Positions 34,142-44,954 of a stretch of DNA of 64,000 nt are shown here, one piece after another. The notes below the pieces were generated by a model. That model saw only the letters and a program-made list of their open reading frames with translations, was not told the DNA's origin and searched no databases. Made by a program: the position numbers and the translations under genes. Numbering within the stretch: the stretch's first letter is position 1; every line of letters begins with the position of its first letter. The stretch is from Vulcanimicrobiota bacterium (GTDB lineage: Bacteria; Vulcanimicrobiota; Xenobia; Xenobiales; JADMJV01): contig JAHBVR010000016.1 in the NCBI GenBank assembly GCA_019637395.1, positions 62,001 to 126,000 of the forward strand, in the 5' to 3' direction.

Positions 34142-34564
34142 ATGTTCGAGAGTCTCACCATTACCACGATTCTTTTCATTCTCTTCTTCTTCTGGCAGAA
34201 CAAAAGGTTGGGATTGACTTCCGAAGTGCCTCTCGACCCCAACAACCGCGTGCACTATTTTGCCAGCGAGTGTCTGACCACTCTCAAGAATCTGCTACCA
34301 CGCTGCCACGTCCGCCAGATCGGGCCCAGCGAACTGAGCTTTGCCGGCCCTGAATCGGAGCTGGTGCAAAAGCTCTACGTGAAGGACGGCCAACTCTGGC
34401 TCAAAAAAGGCGAAGCTCGCGAGAGCGCCATCAATGAGCTCGGCCCCCAAGGGGAAGTTCACTTCGAAAAAACCTCGGAAACCGGCCTGATCGTCACCGT
34501 CGAGGCAAAAACCGCCGAGGCGGCGCACAAGCTCAGTGTGCGTCTGGAGGTTAGCTACGCCTGA
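34142..34564 (+). CDS. Short membrane-anchored protein, paralogue of 63342-63764
   Basis: 140 residues from ATG 34142 with GGGAGAG before it. One N-terminal hydrophobic helix (LTITTILFILFFFWQN, about 5-20), then a soluble part with SECLTTLKNLL, a probable beta-rich middle, and a C-terminal VEAKTAEAAHKLSVRLEV. The 63342-63764 protein has exactly the same length; 20 of the first 30 residues are identical and the SECLTT block is shared. No known domain is recognised. The 3' end overlaps mcsB by 10 bp, tail to tail. Expected to sit on the membrane with most of the chain on one side. Confidence 0.75.
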   Translation: MFESLTITTILFILFFFWQNKRLGLTSEVPLDPNNRVHYFASECLTTLKNLLPRCHVRQIGPSELSFAGPESELVQKLYVKDGQLWLKKGEARESAINELGPQGEVHFEKTSETGLIVTVEAKTAEAAHKLSVRLEVSYA

Positions 34565-35589
34565 GCGTCCGCCAACATTTGCCTAATGAGCCGGGCGCGC
34601 GCCACGTCGCGCTCCCCCGGCGCCAACTCGTGGCCGGACTCCATCTGCAGTCCGGCCGGGCGAATGCGCACCAGCATTTCGTTCAGGAGTGCCATGGGCA
34701 TGGTAGGAATCAGATTGAGGTCCACTCCCAGACGAAGCATGGAGATGTGCTGCATGGCTTCATTGGATTCGAGAATGCGGGCTTCGCGCAGGATGGCCAG
34801 GCTGCGCCAGCAACGATCTTCCACCAGCAGACGCTGTTCGCTGATCAGTTGGCGGCGCGCCGCACATTCGTATTGAATGATCTGCTCACAGACAGCGTTG
34901 ATCTTGGCCACGATCTCTTCTTCACTGGGCCCCAAAGTAACCTGATTGCTGACCTGCACCAGATGGCCGGCCGATTGGGTACCCTCACCGTAGAGGCCGC
35001 GCACCGTCAATCCCAACTGGCTGACCTGCTGAAAAATGTTCTCCAGAGCGTTGATCCAGGCCAGCCCGGGAAGATGAAGCATGGCCGAAGCGCGCAAACC
35101 GGTGCCGGCGTTGGATGGACAGGCGGTCAGATAGCCGAATTGCTCATCGAAGGCGAAAGGTAGAGCCTGGGCCAAAAACTCCTCGACCTGGGCGGCTTGC
35201 TTCCAGGCCTCACCGAACTGCAAACCCGGGACCAGACACTGCAGGCGTATGTGATCTTCCTCATTGCACATCAAGGCGATGCGCGAGTCCGCCGAAAGAA
35301 TGAGGCTGCGCGGCCGGGTGCTGGAGGCGAAAGCCGGACTGATCAGGTGCCTTTCCACCAACAGGTGAGCTTCGACGGGATGGACCCTGTTCATGTCGAC
35401 CGTGGTGTAGTTGGGCAGTTGGCCGGCTCGATCGGTAATCAGCGTCAGCACATCGGTCAGGGAGCCGGGCCGGCACGAGGGCGGAAAGGGGTAGCCCTCC
35501 AGATTGCGGGCCAGGCGGATACGACTGGAAAGCACCACTCCCTGTTGCGGACCGATCTCGCCCAGCCAGGCGCACTGCAGGTCTTTCAC
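34555..35589 (-). CDS. mcsB: Protein arginine kinase McsB
   Basis: 344 residues. VVLSSRIRLARNLEGYPFP is the family N-terminus and ACPSNAGTGLRASAMLHLPG the guanido-kinase core that binds phosphagen and ATP. McsB phosphorylates arginine residues of unfolded proteins and so marks them for ClpC-ClpP. In Bacillus it needs McsA as activator, whose gene is directly upstream here with an ATGA overlap. The order mcsA-mcsB is as in Firmicutes, but clpC lies 4 kb away on the other strand and no ctsR is visible. Confidence 0.93.
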   Translation of the reverse strand: MKDLQCAWLGEIGPQQGVVLSSRIRLARNLEGYPFPPSCRPGSLTDVLTLITDRAGQLPNYTTVDMNRVHPVEAHLLVERHLISPAFASSTRPRSLILSADSRIALMCNEEDHIRLQCLVPGLQFGEAWKQAAQVEEFLAQALPFAFDEQFGYLTACPSNAGTGLRASAMLHLPGLAWINALENIFQQVSQLGLTVRGLYGEGTQSAGHLVQVSNQVTLGPSEEEIVAKINAVCEQIIQYECAARRQLISEQRLLVEDRCWRSLAILREARILESNEAMQHISMLRLGVDLNLIPTMPMALLNEMLVRIRPAGLQMESGHELAPGERDVARARLIRQMLADAQA

Positions 35590-36038
35590 GAGTTTTCCTC
35601 CTGTAGCTTGCGTAACTGGTCGCGAAGAGCGGCCGCATCTTCAAAACGCTCTTCCGCCACCGCCTGCTCCAATTGCTCTCGGAGCACCTCGGCCTTGGGC
35701 TTCTCCGGTCCGGCGGGGCACGCCGGGTGGCGGCCGCGGTGCTGCGAATGACCGTGCAGACGCATCACTGAGGCTACCAGTGCGGTGCGAAAATGGCGGT
35801 AGCACTGTGGACATCCCAGATGAGACTGTTGTTGGAGCTGCTGCCAACTGATATGGCAGCCGGGGCAGGACTGCTGGGCCGGCAGATTGGGCTGCATGAG
35901 GGCGGGCAGCAGCATCTTTTGGAGAGTGCCGAAAACCTGGACCTGGGTGGCGCACATTTCACAGAAAGCGTGAGGATGGCCCCACTGATCATGCACCGTG
36001 CGGCTGGCCGGTTGCATCTGACAGCGTTGGCAGTACAT
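35586..36038 (-). CDS. mcsA: McsA, zinc-binding activator of McsB
   Basis: 150 residues. Four CxxC pairs (CQRC, CEMC, CPGC, CPQC) form two zinc modules in the first 90 residues, and a UVR-type helix hairpin lies at the end (LREQLEQAVAEERFEDAAAL). This is the usual McsA layout. The UVR motif binds partners such as ClpC, and the zinc modules are redox- and metal-sensitive. Coupled to mcsB by ATGA. Divergent from the small gene at 36158. Confidence 0.9.
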   Translation of the reverse strand: MYCQRCQMQPASRTVHDQWGHPHAFCEMCATQVQVFGTLQKMLLPALMQPNLPAQQSCPGCHISWQQLQQQSHLGCPQCYRHFRTALVASVMRLHGHSQHRGRHPACPAGPEKPKAEVLREQLEQAVAEERFEDAAALRDQLRKLQEENS

Positions 36039-36157
36039 GCAACATGGGTTTGGGAAGTAAGTGCCGTGTCCCTTTTAAGAGAAAAAGTTTACATGGCGGC
36101 AATAAAATTTGGTTCTGACTAACTGTTCTATAAGCCCGCCTCGCTACAATAAGGATT

Positions 36158-36337
36158 ATGAACAACCGACTGAATGAATGCCAGGGAGCCGTAATGCTCT
36201 CCCCCCGAATGGTCCAGGAGAACCCCTCGGCCGGATTCCTGGTGCAGGGCTCACAAAATCAGCCAGGCTTTACCGCCCCCTCGGCCGCGCCCATCAACCA
36301 GTCCGTCTTCTACACGCCGCCGCTGCGCCGGGATTAA
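36158..36337 (+). CDS. 59-residue Pro/Asn/Gln-rich small protein
   Basis: An open frame of 59 codons starts MNNRLNECQGAVMLSPRM and ends NQSVFYTPPLRRD. Third positions are GC-rich as in neighbouring genes, and a TACAAT -10-like box (36145-36150) lies just before it. AAGGA is only 2 bp from the ATG. No family is recognised. The PPLRR near its end recalls the PLRR of the lipase and paladin-like N-termini. The remaining 36039-36157 and 36338-36383 hold only promoter-like sequence. Confidence 0.42.
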   Translation: MNNRLNECQGAVMLSPRMVQENPSAGFLVQGSQNQPGFTAPSAAPINQSVFYTPPLRRD

Positions 36338-36340
36338 CAA

Positions 36341-36369
36341 TTGACATGGGGGAGAATTGGATCTATTTC
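36341..36369 (+). promoter_or_regulatory. Candidate promoter of pilin cassette 2
   Basis: A perfect TTGACA at 36341-36346, 17-bp spacer, then TATTTC. The -10 box ends 14 bp before the ATG at 36384, leaving almost no leader and no Shine-Dalgarno sequence. It follows directly on the stop of the small gene, so the cassette can be transcribed on its own. Confidence 0.45.
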
Positions 36370-36383
36370 CTAATCAGTAAATT

Positions 36384-38597
36384 ATGAAGCATGCAAAAGG
36401 GCGCGGAGTCGCCCTTGTAGGGGTCTTGCTGCTGATGGTGACGCTCAGCATGCTGGCTGCAGCCCTGGTCTCGGTGCACCGTGGCCACTGGGCCTTGGCA
36501 CGCGGCCAAGACCAGCGTATCGCGGCCCATCAAACCTGTCTCAGCGCCATCGAATATGCCCGTGATCGCCTCCAGGCCGATTCAAGTTGGGGCACTGCTC
36601 CCTTTGGGGGCAGCAGCCTGCGCATGCAGATCCCCGGTCAGTTGCTCGCCTTGGAGCAGGGGAGCAGCCTGGCCAACAACCGGCTGGAACTTGAGCTTCC
36701 CTCCGACGACTGCCGGGCCACCCTTCAGGTGGCCAATAATCTGACCAATCCTGATCCGCTGGCTCCTCACCAGCCCCTGACGCCCCCCTTCCCTACCTGG
36801 CGCCAACTGAAAGTTCCGCCTGGCTGCGCCCTGCTGGTCGTGCTCGGACGGAATGGCGGCCAAACGCGCCGAGTCGAAGTCTTGCTGCGGCGCCGCCCCC
36901 CTCTGGACGGCGCCATGTACAGCGGCGCAGATCTGGCCATGATTCCAAACGGTGGTGGTATCAGTTGCGAATTTGACGGTGAGGACGCTACCAAAAACAA
37001 GCTAAGAGCTCGCGGCCATCTCTATCTGCCCGGGGACGCGCGCTTTCTGCGCCGCGGCGCCGCTACCGGCCGGGGCGACGTGCGCGTGGGCTCCACCATC
37101 ACTCTGGATGGCGACGGCGACTTTGCCGAACCCAGTGACGGAGTCTCGCTGAAGAACTCGCCCGAGCAACAAGGCACACTGGAAGCACAACTGGGCGGCA
37201 GCCTGAATATTGGTCCCGTGCCTCAACTCCGGCTGGATGCCGGCGACCTGCATACGGCGGCGGGCAGTGTGCACCCGTTGCCGGCCGGCAAGTATACCTT
37301 CGTCGGGCCGGGTCAGGTGCAATTTCAGCCGGCCGCCGGCGGTCCGAGCGTCGTCTACCAGGACGCCATCTACGATGGAGGGGCCAGCAGCGGCTCTCCC
37401 GGCCAACTGGTGGCGGCCCTCTCCGGGCGTAAATTTATGCTGCAGGGCCAGGTGGAAACCGACGGCCCTCTCGAATTTGATTCGCTGGGCGGAGTCTCCC
37501 AGGCGGAGTTAGCCCTGGGGTACCACCCCGCCAACTCGGGGTTGGACGAACCGGGCAAACAAAGCTCGTTGCGCCTGCGCGGCGACCTCAAAGTACGCGG
37601 ACACGTAGTGGGTCAGGGCACGGTGGCCGCTCTCAAGACCAGCGGGACGGGCGGCAACATCAGCATCAGCGGGCGCAGCACACTGTCGAGCGCCACCAGC
37701 ACCGGACTGGCCCTGTTTAGCGAAGGCGACCTGCGCATGCGCCCCACCGAAGAGAGCGGCGACGTCACCCTGGCCGCCGATTTCGAGGCTCTGACGGTGG
37801 CCTTGAACGACACCGATACCAACAATCCCACCCTGTTCAACGACCTGAACGCCTGGGAAAGCCTGGGGGACGCGGATCCGGTTGGAACGCTGAGGGGGCG
37901 TGAAGAAACCATCGGCCAGGACGAATCGCGCCCCCCCTACTACACCGGTACAGCCAACGTGCGCGATGCTCAAATCGACTCCAACGATTACTTGACCCGC
38001 GTGCAGCCGCTCATTCCCAACTGGCCAACCAAAACCCCCAGCGGCGCCCACGATGTGCCGCCGGCCGCTCTGCAATTTATGGCGGATTGTCTGGCAGCAC
38101 CGGATACCGGAGATTTTGCCGGGGGTATGACGGTGGGCCGGCACGCCAGGCTGATGGCCTTTCTGCGCTCCGTCGACGAAGGTCAGGCCGAGCCCGGCTG
38201 GCTGATCCAACTGGACGCCCTGGGTCCACCTGACCCCAATAGAAAATACAACGATTTGATCAAAGGAAATCTTAAGAATCTGCTGTCGCGGGTGGCCCAG
38301 GACGCCCGCCTGCAGGGCGCCGCTAACGCCCAGGCATGGCTGACCGAGGCGGGTGACTACTACCGCCAGCGAGATCGCCGCGATATCGACTGGCGCGGGT
38401 TGATCTACGCCAAGGGCAGGCTCTGGGGCGACGGCAACAAGAATATCGACATCGTGGGCGCTCTGGCCACGGAAACAGGATCCCTGGTCTTCAACGGCTT
38501 CACGGATTCCAAGGTAAAATTTCACCATACCGAGTTGAACTCGGCCTTCCGGGAGTCGAGCCTGCGCCTGGAAGGCTACGCCTGGTATTTGGATTGA
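36384..38597 (+). CDS. PilX/GspK-like large tip protein, cassette 2
   Basis: 737 residues. A basic leader (KHAKGRG) and one hydrophobic helix (VALVGVLLLMVTLSMLAAAL) are followed by a long, mainly beta-rich, Gly/Asp/Ser-rich exterior part. Near the end WRGLIYAKGRLWGD and IVGALATETG match the GLIYA block of the 26605-28434 protein. Size and order differ (here the large gene comes first), but the helix and this block mark them as relatives. It should sit at the tip of a pilus-like fibre or on the surface. Its stop overlaps the next start by 4 bp. Confidence 0.7.
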   Translation: MKHAKGRGVALVGVLLLMVTLSMLAAALVSVHRGHWALARGQDQRIAAHQTCLSAIEYARDRLQADSSWGTAPFGGSSLRMQIPGQLLALEQGSSLANNRLELELPSDDCRATLQVANNLTNPDPLAPHQPLTPPFPTWRQLKVPPGCALLVVLGRNGGQTRRVEVLLRRRPPLDGAMYSGADLAMIPNGGGISCEFDGEDATKNKLRARGHLYLPGDARFLRRGAATGRGDVRVGSTITLDGDGDFAEPSDGVSLKNSPEQQGTLEAQLGGSLNIGPVPQLRLDAGDLHTAAGSVHPLPAGKYTFVGPGQVQFQPAAGGPSVVYQDAIYDGGASSGSPGQLVAALSGRKFMLQGQVETDGPLEFDSLGGVSQAELALGYHPANSGLDEPGKQSSLRLRGDLKVRGHVVGQGTVAALKTSGTGGNISISGRSTLSSATSTGLALFSEGDLRMRPTEESGDVTLAADFEALTVALNDTDTNNPTLFNDLNAWESLGDADPVGTLRGREETIGQDESRPPYYTGTANVRDAQIDSNDYLTRVQPLIPNWPTKTPSGAHDVPPAALQFMADCLAAPDTGDFAGGMTVGRHARLMAFLRSVDEGQAEPGWLIQLDALGPPDPNRKYNDLIKGNLKNLLSRVAQDARLQGAANAQAWLTEAGDYYRQRDRRDIDWRGLIYAKGRLWGDGNKNIDIVGALATETGSLVFNGFTDSKVKFHHTELNSAFRESSLRLEGYAWYLD

Positions 38598-39010
38598 GGC
38601 AACCACGGGGTATGACTCTGGCCGAGCTGGTCCTGGCCTTCTTTCTCATCACCATTGTCTGCCTGATCATGGGAGGGCTCTTTCTGCAGCTTCTACAGGG
38701 CAGCGCCAAGCGTTCCGATCTCACGGTCGGACGTGCCTTCGCCGAAGCCACCCTGGAGGAGGTTATTCAGGCGGGCCTCTACGCCGACAACAGCGACCGG
38801 TTGGAACAGGGTCTGTACAGCCATGATCTGAACTCGCAGACCCAATTTTTCTACCAGGTCACCTCCACCGAAGCTGCCTGTGCGGCTCCCAGCACACGGC
38901 GGGGCTATCTTCTGCGCGTCGAGGTCTGGTGGTGGAGTGGGGAACCCGGCCAGAGCCGGGCCGGCGTCGGCACCACCAGCACTCGTCTGAGCCGCTGGAT
39001 CGTGCCTTGA
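38594..39010 (+). CDS. Prepilin-like protein, cassette 2 small subunit
   Basis: 138 residues from TTG 38594. RQPRG then MTLAELVLAFFLITIVCLIM is a class III signal with Gly before the cut and Glu at +5. The later QTQFFYQVTST and YLLRVEVWWWSG strands match the Phe/Tyr-rich strand and WW strand of the 25443-25889 protein, so these are paralogues. A second possible start, ATG 38612, would remove the leader and is rejected. Overlaps both neighbours by 4 bp. Confidence 0.78.
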   Translation: MRQPRGMTLAELVLAFFLITIVCLIMGGLFLQLLQGSAKRSDLTVGRAFAEATLEEVIQAGLYADNSDRLEQGLYSHDLNSQTQFFYQVTSTEAACAAPSTRRGYLLRVEVWWWSGEPGQSRAGVGTTSTRLSRWIVP

Positions 39011-39642
39011 AGCGCGGCTTTTCGGTAGCCGAACTGGTGTTGGCCATGGCCTTATTCGGCGTGATCAGCCTGCTCATCTTTGCCATGCTCTTGAGCGGCT
39101 CTCGGAGTTTCAACATCGTCATGTCCCGGAGTAGCCTGCAGGGCGAACTCAATCGATCGCTGGCGCGCCTCCAGGGTGAGGTGCGCCGCTCCTCGGCCAG
39201 TCTGGTGACGGTCCTGCATTCCTCGGACCGGCAAGTCGAAGGGCTGAGTCGACACGGAATTTGTATCTCTTCCCTGCAAGACTGGCGGGCGGCCGATTCC
39301 TACGACGATGCGGGCACCCCTCAATGGGACGAGTTCGTGCTTTACTACGCCACCCTGCAAACACCCGGCCGCTTATTACGACGGGCCTATCGCCCAGCCG
39401 GCGCGCCCTTTTCGAGCCCCATGGCCGGGCTCTTGGCCACCGACCTGCTCGACCACCCCGGACCGGAAGCGGCCGTACTGGCCCAGCATGTCGAGGAATT
39501 CAGGTTGACCTATGATGGCGGCAGCGCGATTCTGGAGACCTCCTTGCGCCTGCGCCGCCGCGCCGGCCGCACGCCAGAAGGGAACCGGGTCAATGAAGAG
39601 CGGGTCCAGGCCGCCTGCCGCCTGCGCCTCAACAACCCCTGA
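39007..39642 (+). CDS. Prepilin-like protein, cassette 2 large subunit (PilW/GspJ-like)
   Basis: 211 residues from TTG 39007. KRG then FSVAELVLAMALFGVISLLI is a class III signal with Gly before the cut and Glu at +5. GSRSFNIVMSRSSLQGEL, the following Arg-rich helix, ICISSLQDWRAADSYDD and WDEFVLYYAT correspond to blocks in the 25889-26590 protein. Minor tip pseudopilin is the most likely role. A longer open frame from 38929 has no leader and is rejected. 166 bp separate it from clpC; I see no CtsR-type repeat in that gap. Confidence 0.8.
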   Translation: MKRGFSVAELVLAMALFGVISLLIFAMLLSGSRSFNIVMSRSSLQGELNRSLARLQGEVRRSSASLVTVLHSSDRQVEGLSRHGICISSLQDWRAADSYDDAGTPQWDEFVLYYATLQTPGRLLRRAYRPAGAPFSSPMAGLLATDLLDHPGPEAAVLAQHVEEFRLTYDGGSAILETSLRLRRRAGRTPEGNRVNEERVQAACRLRLNNP

Positions 39643-39808
39643 GAGGCCCGGGCAAATTTTTCAACCCAAGAAGGTTCAGACTTCTGGCCGTTCGAAGGCT
39701 TTTCCTAAGTCGCAAAACAGCCTATCCCTTCGACTAGGGGGGATGGATTCTGAGGCGACCGAAGTCACAGCGCATACCCGGAAACGGGAACACTAGGAGG
39801 TTACGGCA

Positions 39809-42307
<2,499 letters not shown>

Positions 42308-42319
42308 GCACTCGAAAGG

Positions 42320-42352
42320 AGCCCCAAGGCAAAACCTTGGGGCTTCTTTTTT
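42320..42352 (+). terminator. Rho-independent terminator after clpC
   Basis: AGCCCCAAGG and CCTTGGGGCT form a perfect 10-bp stem around CAAAA, followed by TCTTTTTT. It lies 12 bp past the clpC stop and 15 bp before the next start, so clpC ends its own transcript. Confidence 0.93.
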
Positions 42353-42367
42353 GTTCGGAGACAAAGC

Positions 42368-43597
42368 TTGGCTGGAGTCAGCGAACTCGAAGAGATGGTA
42401 GCTCGATTAAGCCGGGACGCACACCTGGACTCGGCCGGAAAATTCACCGTCGACCTGGCTCGAGGGCTGGAAAAGCTCGCCCAATTGGCGCGCACTTACC
42501 ATACTCGCTGGGCGCTTTTCGCGGTGCAGGCGGGAGTAGCCGGTGATGTCAGCCAGATGCATCTCTCCAGCGGCTTGCGCTCCGAAAGCGTAACTCTGCT
42601 TTTTCCCGATCAGTTGCCCGCGCAGTTGCGCGAACCGGGCCGCTTTACGCGCTTCGACAGCCAGGCCAACGAGGACCTCGACACGACCACCCTTTTGCGC
42701 CAGGCCGTGGCGTGGGCTCTGGCCCCCGGCAGTTCCGTCAATCTGGTCGTCGAAGACACGAGCGGCGGCTTCTGCTTGACCGGCAAGAACCAGAACTACA
42801 CTATCCACGAAATTCCCCCGGCCACTGCCGCTCGGATCGCCCTGGTCCGGGAACGCCCCCATGAGCCCTGGTGGAAAAATCCGTTCGGGCGGGCGCGCAA
42901 CTCCTTGGCCTTGCTGCTCGAGTGCCGCTGGCGGTTGTCGTTCTGTCCCGTACCGGTCAAATTCGATGGCCTCTCCCTGTGCAGCGGCATGCCCTACGAT
43001 TTGCCCGGCTTTCCGCAGCCCCTCATGCTGGAGCAACTTCACCTGGACGCTCCCAGCCACTGCGCTTGTCTGGCCGTCGCCCATCCCCGCGATATCCCGG
43101 CCAACTACTACGTTTTGGGAGACCAGATCGAGAGGCGGCCCGAATGGTCCAGTCCGGCCGCCCAGGTCGGCTGGCTCGAACTCATCTATCCAGGACGCCT
43201 GGTCCTGGGCAAGGGAGTGCCGCTGGGAGAACGATTTACCGTGGGCAGCTGGTGGCGCCAGGACGGCCAACCCGAATATCTCTGGGCGGATGTCCAGGAC
43301 AACTGCTTGCTACCCGCCTTCCAGAACAACCGCTGTCGCTGCCAGATGGCCCTCTACTATCACGGACGCTCACGCGACCTGCTCTACTGCCAGCGCTTCG
43401 GGATCTTGCTCAATCCGCTGGAATTGCCCGAGCTGCAAACCGACGCCTGGTCGCTCATCCTGGCTGACGATACGGTGCAAACCGATCCCACCGGCCTCAA
43501 CCCGGTGCGCAACGAGGAGCTTCTGCAGCGTGTCCGCCAGCTCGAAGAAAAAGTGCGGCGAACCCAAATCCGCCTGGCCGCTCGCATGGAACGTTAA
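42368..43597 (+). CDS. Uncharacterised 409-residue protein
   Basis: 409 residues from TTG 42368 with GGAG 8 bp upstream; ATG 42395 is the next choice. No signal peptide or membrane helix. The first 60 residues (DAHLDSAGKFTVDLARGLEKL) form a helical opening. The middle is mixed alpha/beta with a Cys/Trp-rich part (FCLTGKNQNYTIHEIPP, RCRCQMALYYHG), and the end is a coiled coil (ELLQRVRQLEEKVRRTQ). I recall a similar opening in other unassigned bacterial proteins but cannot name a family. It stands alone between a terminator and the next promoter region. Confidence 0.6.
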   Translation: MAGVSELEEMVARLSRDAHLDSAGKFTVDLARGLEKLAQLARTYHTRWALFAVQAGVAGDVSQMHLSSGLRSESVTLLFPDQLPAQLREPGRFTRFDSQANEDLDTTTLLRQAVAWALAPGSSVNLVVEDTSGGFCLTGKNQNYTIHEIPPATAARIALVRERPHEPWWKNPFGRARNSLALLLECRWRLSFCPVPVKFDGLSLCSGMPYDLPGFPQPLMLEQLHLDAPSHCACLAVAHPRDIPANYYVLGDQIERRPEWSSPAAQVGWLELIYPGRLVLGKGVPLGERFTVGSWWRQDGQPEYLWADVQDNCLLPAFQNNRCRCQMALYYHGRSRDLLYCQRFGILLNPLELPELQTDAWSLILADDTVQTDPTGLNPVRNEELLQRVRQLEEKVRRTQIRLAARMER

Positions 43598-43664
43598 GTT
43601 TTTTTTGAGTTCCGGTCTTTAGAGTGGCGGCAGAATAAAGAGACACACAGGAGCACCCAACGCC

Positions 43665-44303
43665 ATGATCAACACCAATCCCAGCTTACGCCCCGCTGTC
43701 ATCAGCGTATCGAATCGCCCCGCCCCCACTGAGCAGACCCCGGCGGCCCCCAGCGAATCTTTCCAGCCTCAGCTCGGCTTCGAACCCTGGATCGGCCCCG
43801 GCAAGCCCGGCCATCCCGAGCCGGCCGTTTGCCCCCAGCCCCCCGCCCCGCCCCGGCCGGCCGTCTGTCCGATGCCCACCATGGGTTTCGAGCCCTGGCT
43901 GAGCGGCGAGCTGACCAGCACGCCCGCCGTCAGCCCGAATTTTGCTGACAAAATGGTGCGCTCCTTCGGTGAGCAGGCCATCACCAGCATCGACGATGCG
44001 CGCATCAAAGGCTGCGCCGGTTACTACTTTGACGGCCTGGAAAGCCTCCCGCCCTCGCAGGACTGGCTGGCCGGCGTAACCGTCGGCCGCCTGGGCGACC
44101 AGTGGGAGATGACCGGCTACGGTACCTACGAACTCAAGACCAACGGGCTGGGCCAGACTCTCACCTTCGACAGCATCAACCGCCAGACCGTGCTGGAAAG
44201 CTACTACGATGTGCAGAGCTTCGAAACCAGCCGGCACCGCGAGATTTTACGCCTGGACCGAGACGGCACCATGCGCCGCGAAACCCCGCCGGTCGGAATT
44301 TAA
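43665..44303 (+). CDS. Uncharacterised protein with Pro-rich N-terminus
   Basis: 212 residues. Residues 1-85 are Pro/Ala-rich and contain two copies of GFEPW and two of PAVCP, a small internal duplication. The rest (90-212) is a compact globular part with FGEQAITSIDDARIKGCAGY and a run of beta strands (WEMTGYGTYELKTNGLGQTL). No signal peptide. CAGGAG lies 12 bp before the ATG. Unknown family. The MINTNPSLRP opening is of the same type as the MINVSQRISCP opening of the lipase-like protein. Confidence 0.6.
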   Translation: MINTNPSLRPAVISVSNRPAPTEQTPAAPSESFQPQLGFEPWIGPGKPGHPEPAVCPQPPAPPRPAVCPMPTMGFEPWLSGELTSTPAVSPNFADKMVRSFGEQAITSIDDARIKGCAGYYFDGLESLPPSQDWLAGVTVGRLGDQWEMTGYGTYELKTNGLGQTLTFDSINRQTVLESYYDVQSFETSRHREILRLDRDGTMRRETPPVGI

Positions 44304-44313
44304 GTGCCCCCCC

Positions 44314-44345
44314 AAAAAAGCCACGCCTGGCGGCGTGGCTTTTTT
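44314..44345. terminator. Bidirectional terminator between convergent genes
   Basis: AAAAAAGCCACGCC (44314-44327) and GGCGTGGCTTTTTT (44332-44345) form a perfect 14-bp stem with a TGGC loop. Both strands end in a U run, so it serves the plus-strand gene ending at 44303 and the peroxiredoxin gene, whose stop codon lies in the right edge of the stem. Confidence 0.95.
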
Positions 44346-44877
44346 ACTTTTTCTCGATACCCAGCTGCTGGAAATGCCTGAGCATGTCCTGAGCTGCCGT
44401 GGCCGTCTTGATGGCATCGTCCACCAGCAGCACTTTGCCGTCCTTGCCGATGTAAATCGTGTGGCGGGCGGCCACCGGCAAGCCCTTGAGCACTCCGTAG
44501 GCCCTGGCCGTCTCGCGGGTTGGATCGCTCAGGATGGGATAGGGCAGGTTCAGGTTTTCGGCAAAGGTCCGGTTGTCCTCTGGCTTGTCCACACTGATAG
44601 CAAAGAGCGCTACTTTGTAGCCGCGCAAAACCTCCGCCTGCTCCCCCAGACTCTTGCACTCCTCGGTGCAGCCGCGCGTATGAGCCTTGGGGAACCAGGC
44701 TAAAACGACCGCTTCCTTGCCCTCAAACTGTTTCAACGAGTAGGTCTTGCCGTCGCTGCCGGCCAGTTCGAAAGGCGGAGCGGTCTGACCCACGGTCAGA
44801 GGAGTGCTGGTAAAGGCCTGAGCCCAGGCGGCCGCGGCCGCCACCAGCATGCCGGCAACAAAAAGCAGTTTGCGCAT
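44344..44877 (-). CDS. Secreted peroxiredoxin (AhpC/BCP type)
   Basis: 177 residues from ATG 44877. Signal peptide KLLFVAGMLVAAAAAWAQ, then a thioredoxin fold: VGQTAPPFELAGSDGKTYSL, VVLAWFPKAHTRGCTEECKS, and ISVDKPEDN. The Cys in RGCTEEC is the peroxidatic residue; a second Cys four residues later (EEC) is a possible resolving residue as in some BCP proteins. It reduces peroxides outside the inner membrane. The spacing GGAG-3 bp-ATG is short, so GTG 44892 is possible but would weaken the signal peptide. Confidence 0.87.
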   Translation of the reverse strand: MRKLLFVAGMLVAAAAAWAQAFTSTPLTVGQTAPPFELAGSDGKTYSLKQFEGKEAVVLAWFPKAHTRGCTEECKSLGEQAEVLRGYKVALFAISVDKPEDNRTFAENLNLPYPILSDPTRETARAYGVLKGLPVAARHTIYIGKDGKVLLVDDAIKTATAAQDMLRHFQQLGIEKK

Positions 44878-44954
44878 CCTCTCTCCTACCACAACGGCTG
44901 GCTGCCGACCTCCCCACGTTTTGCGCCGGGCGGGCTATGGGTAGAAGCTCGTCT

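Noticed and set aside
36178-36387. 69-codon frame in the gap before pilin cassette 2
   Set aside because: It overlaps the better-supported 59-codon frame, runs over the promoter and into the pilin start.
39643-39808. CtsR operator before clpC
   Set aside because: No pair of GGTCAAA heptads could be found in this gap.
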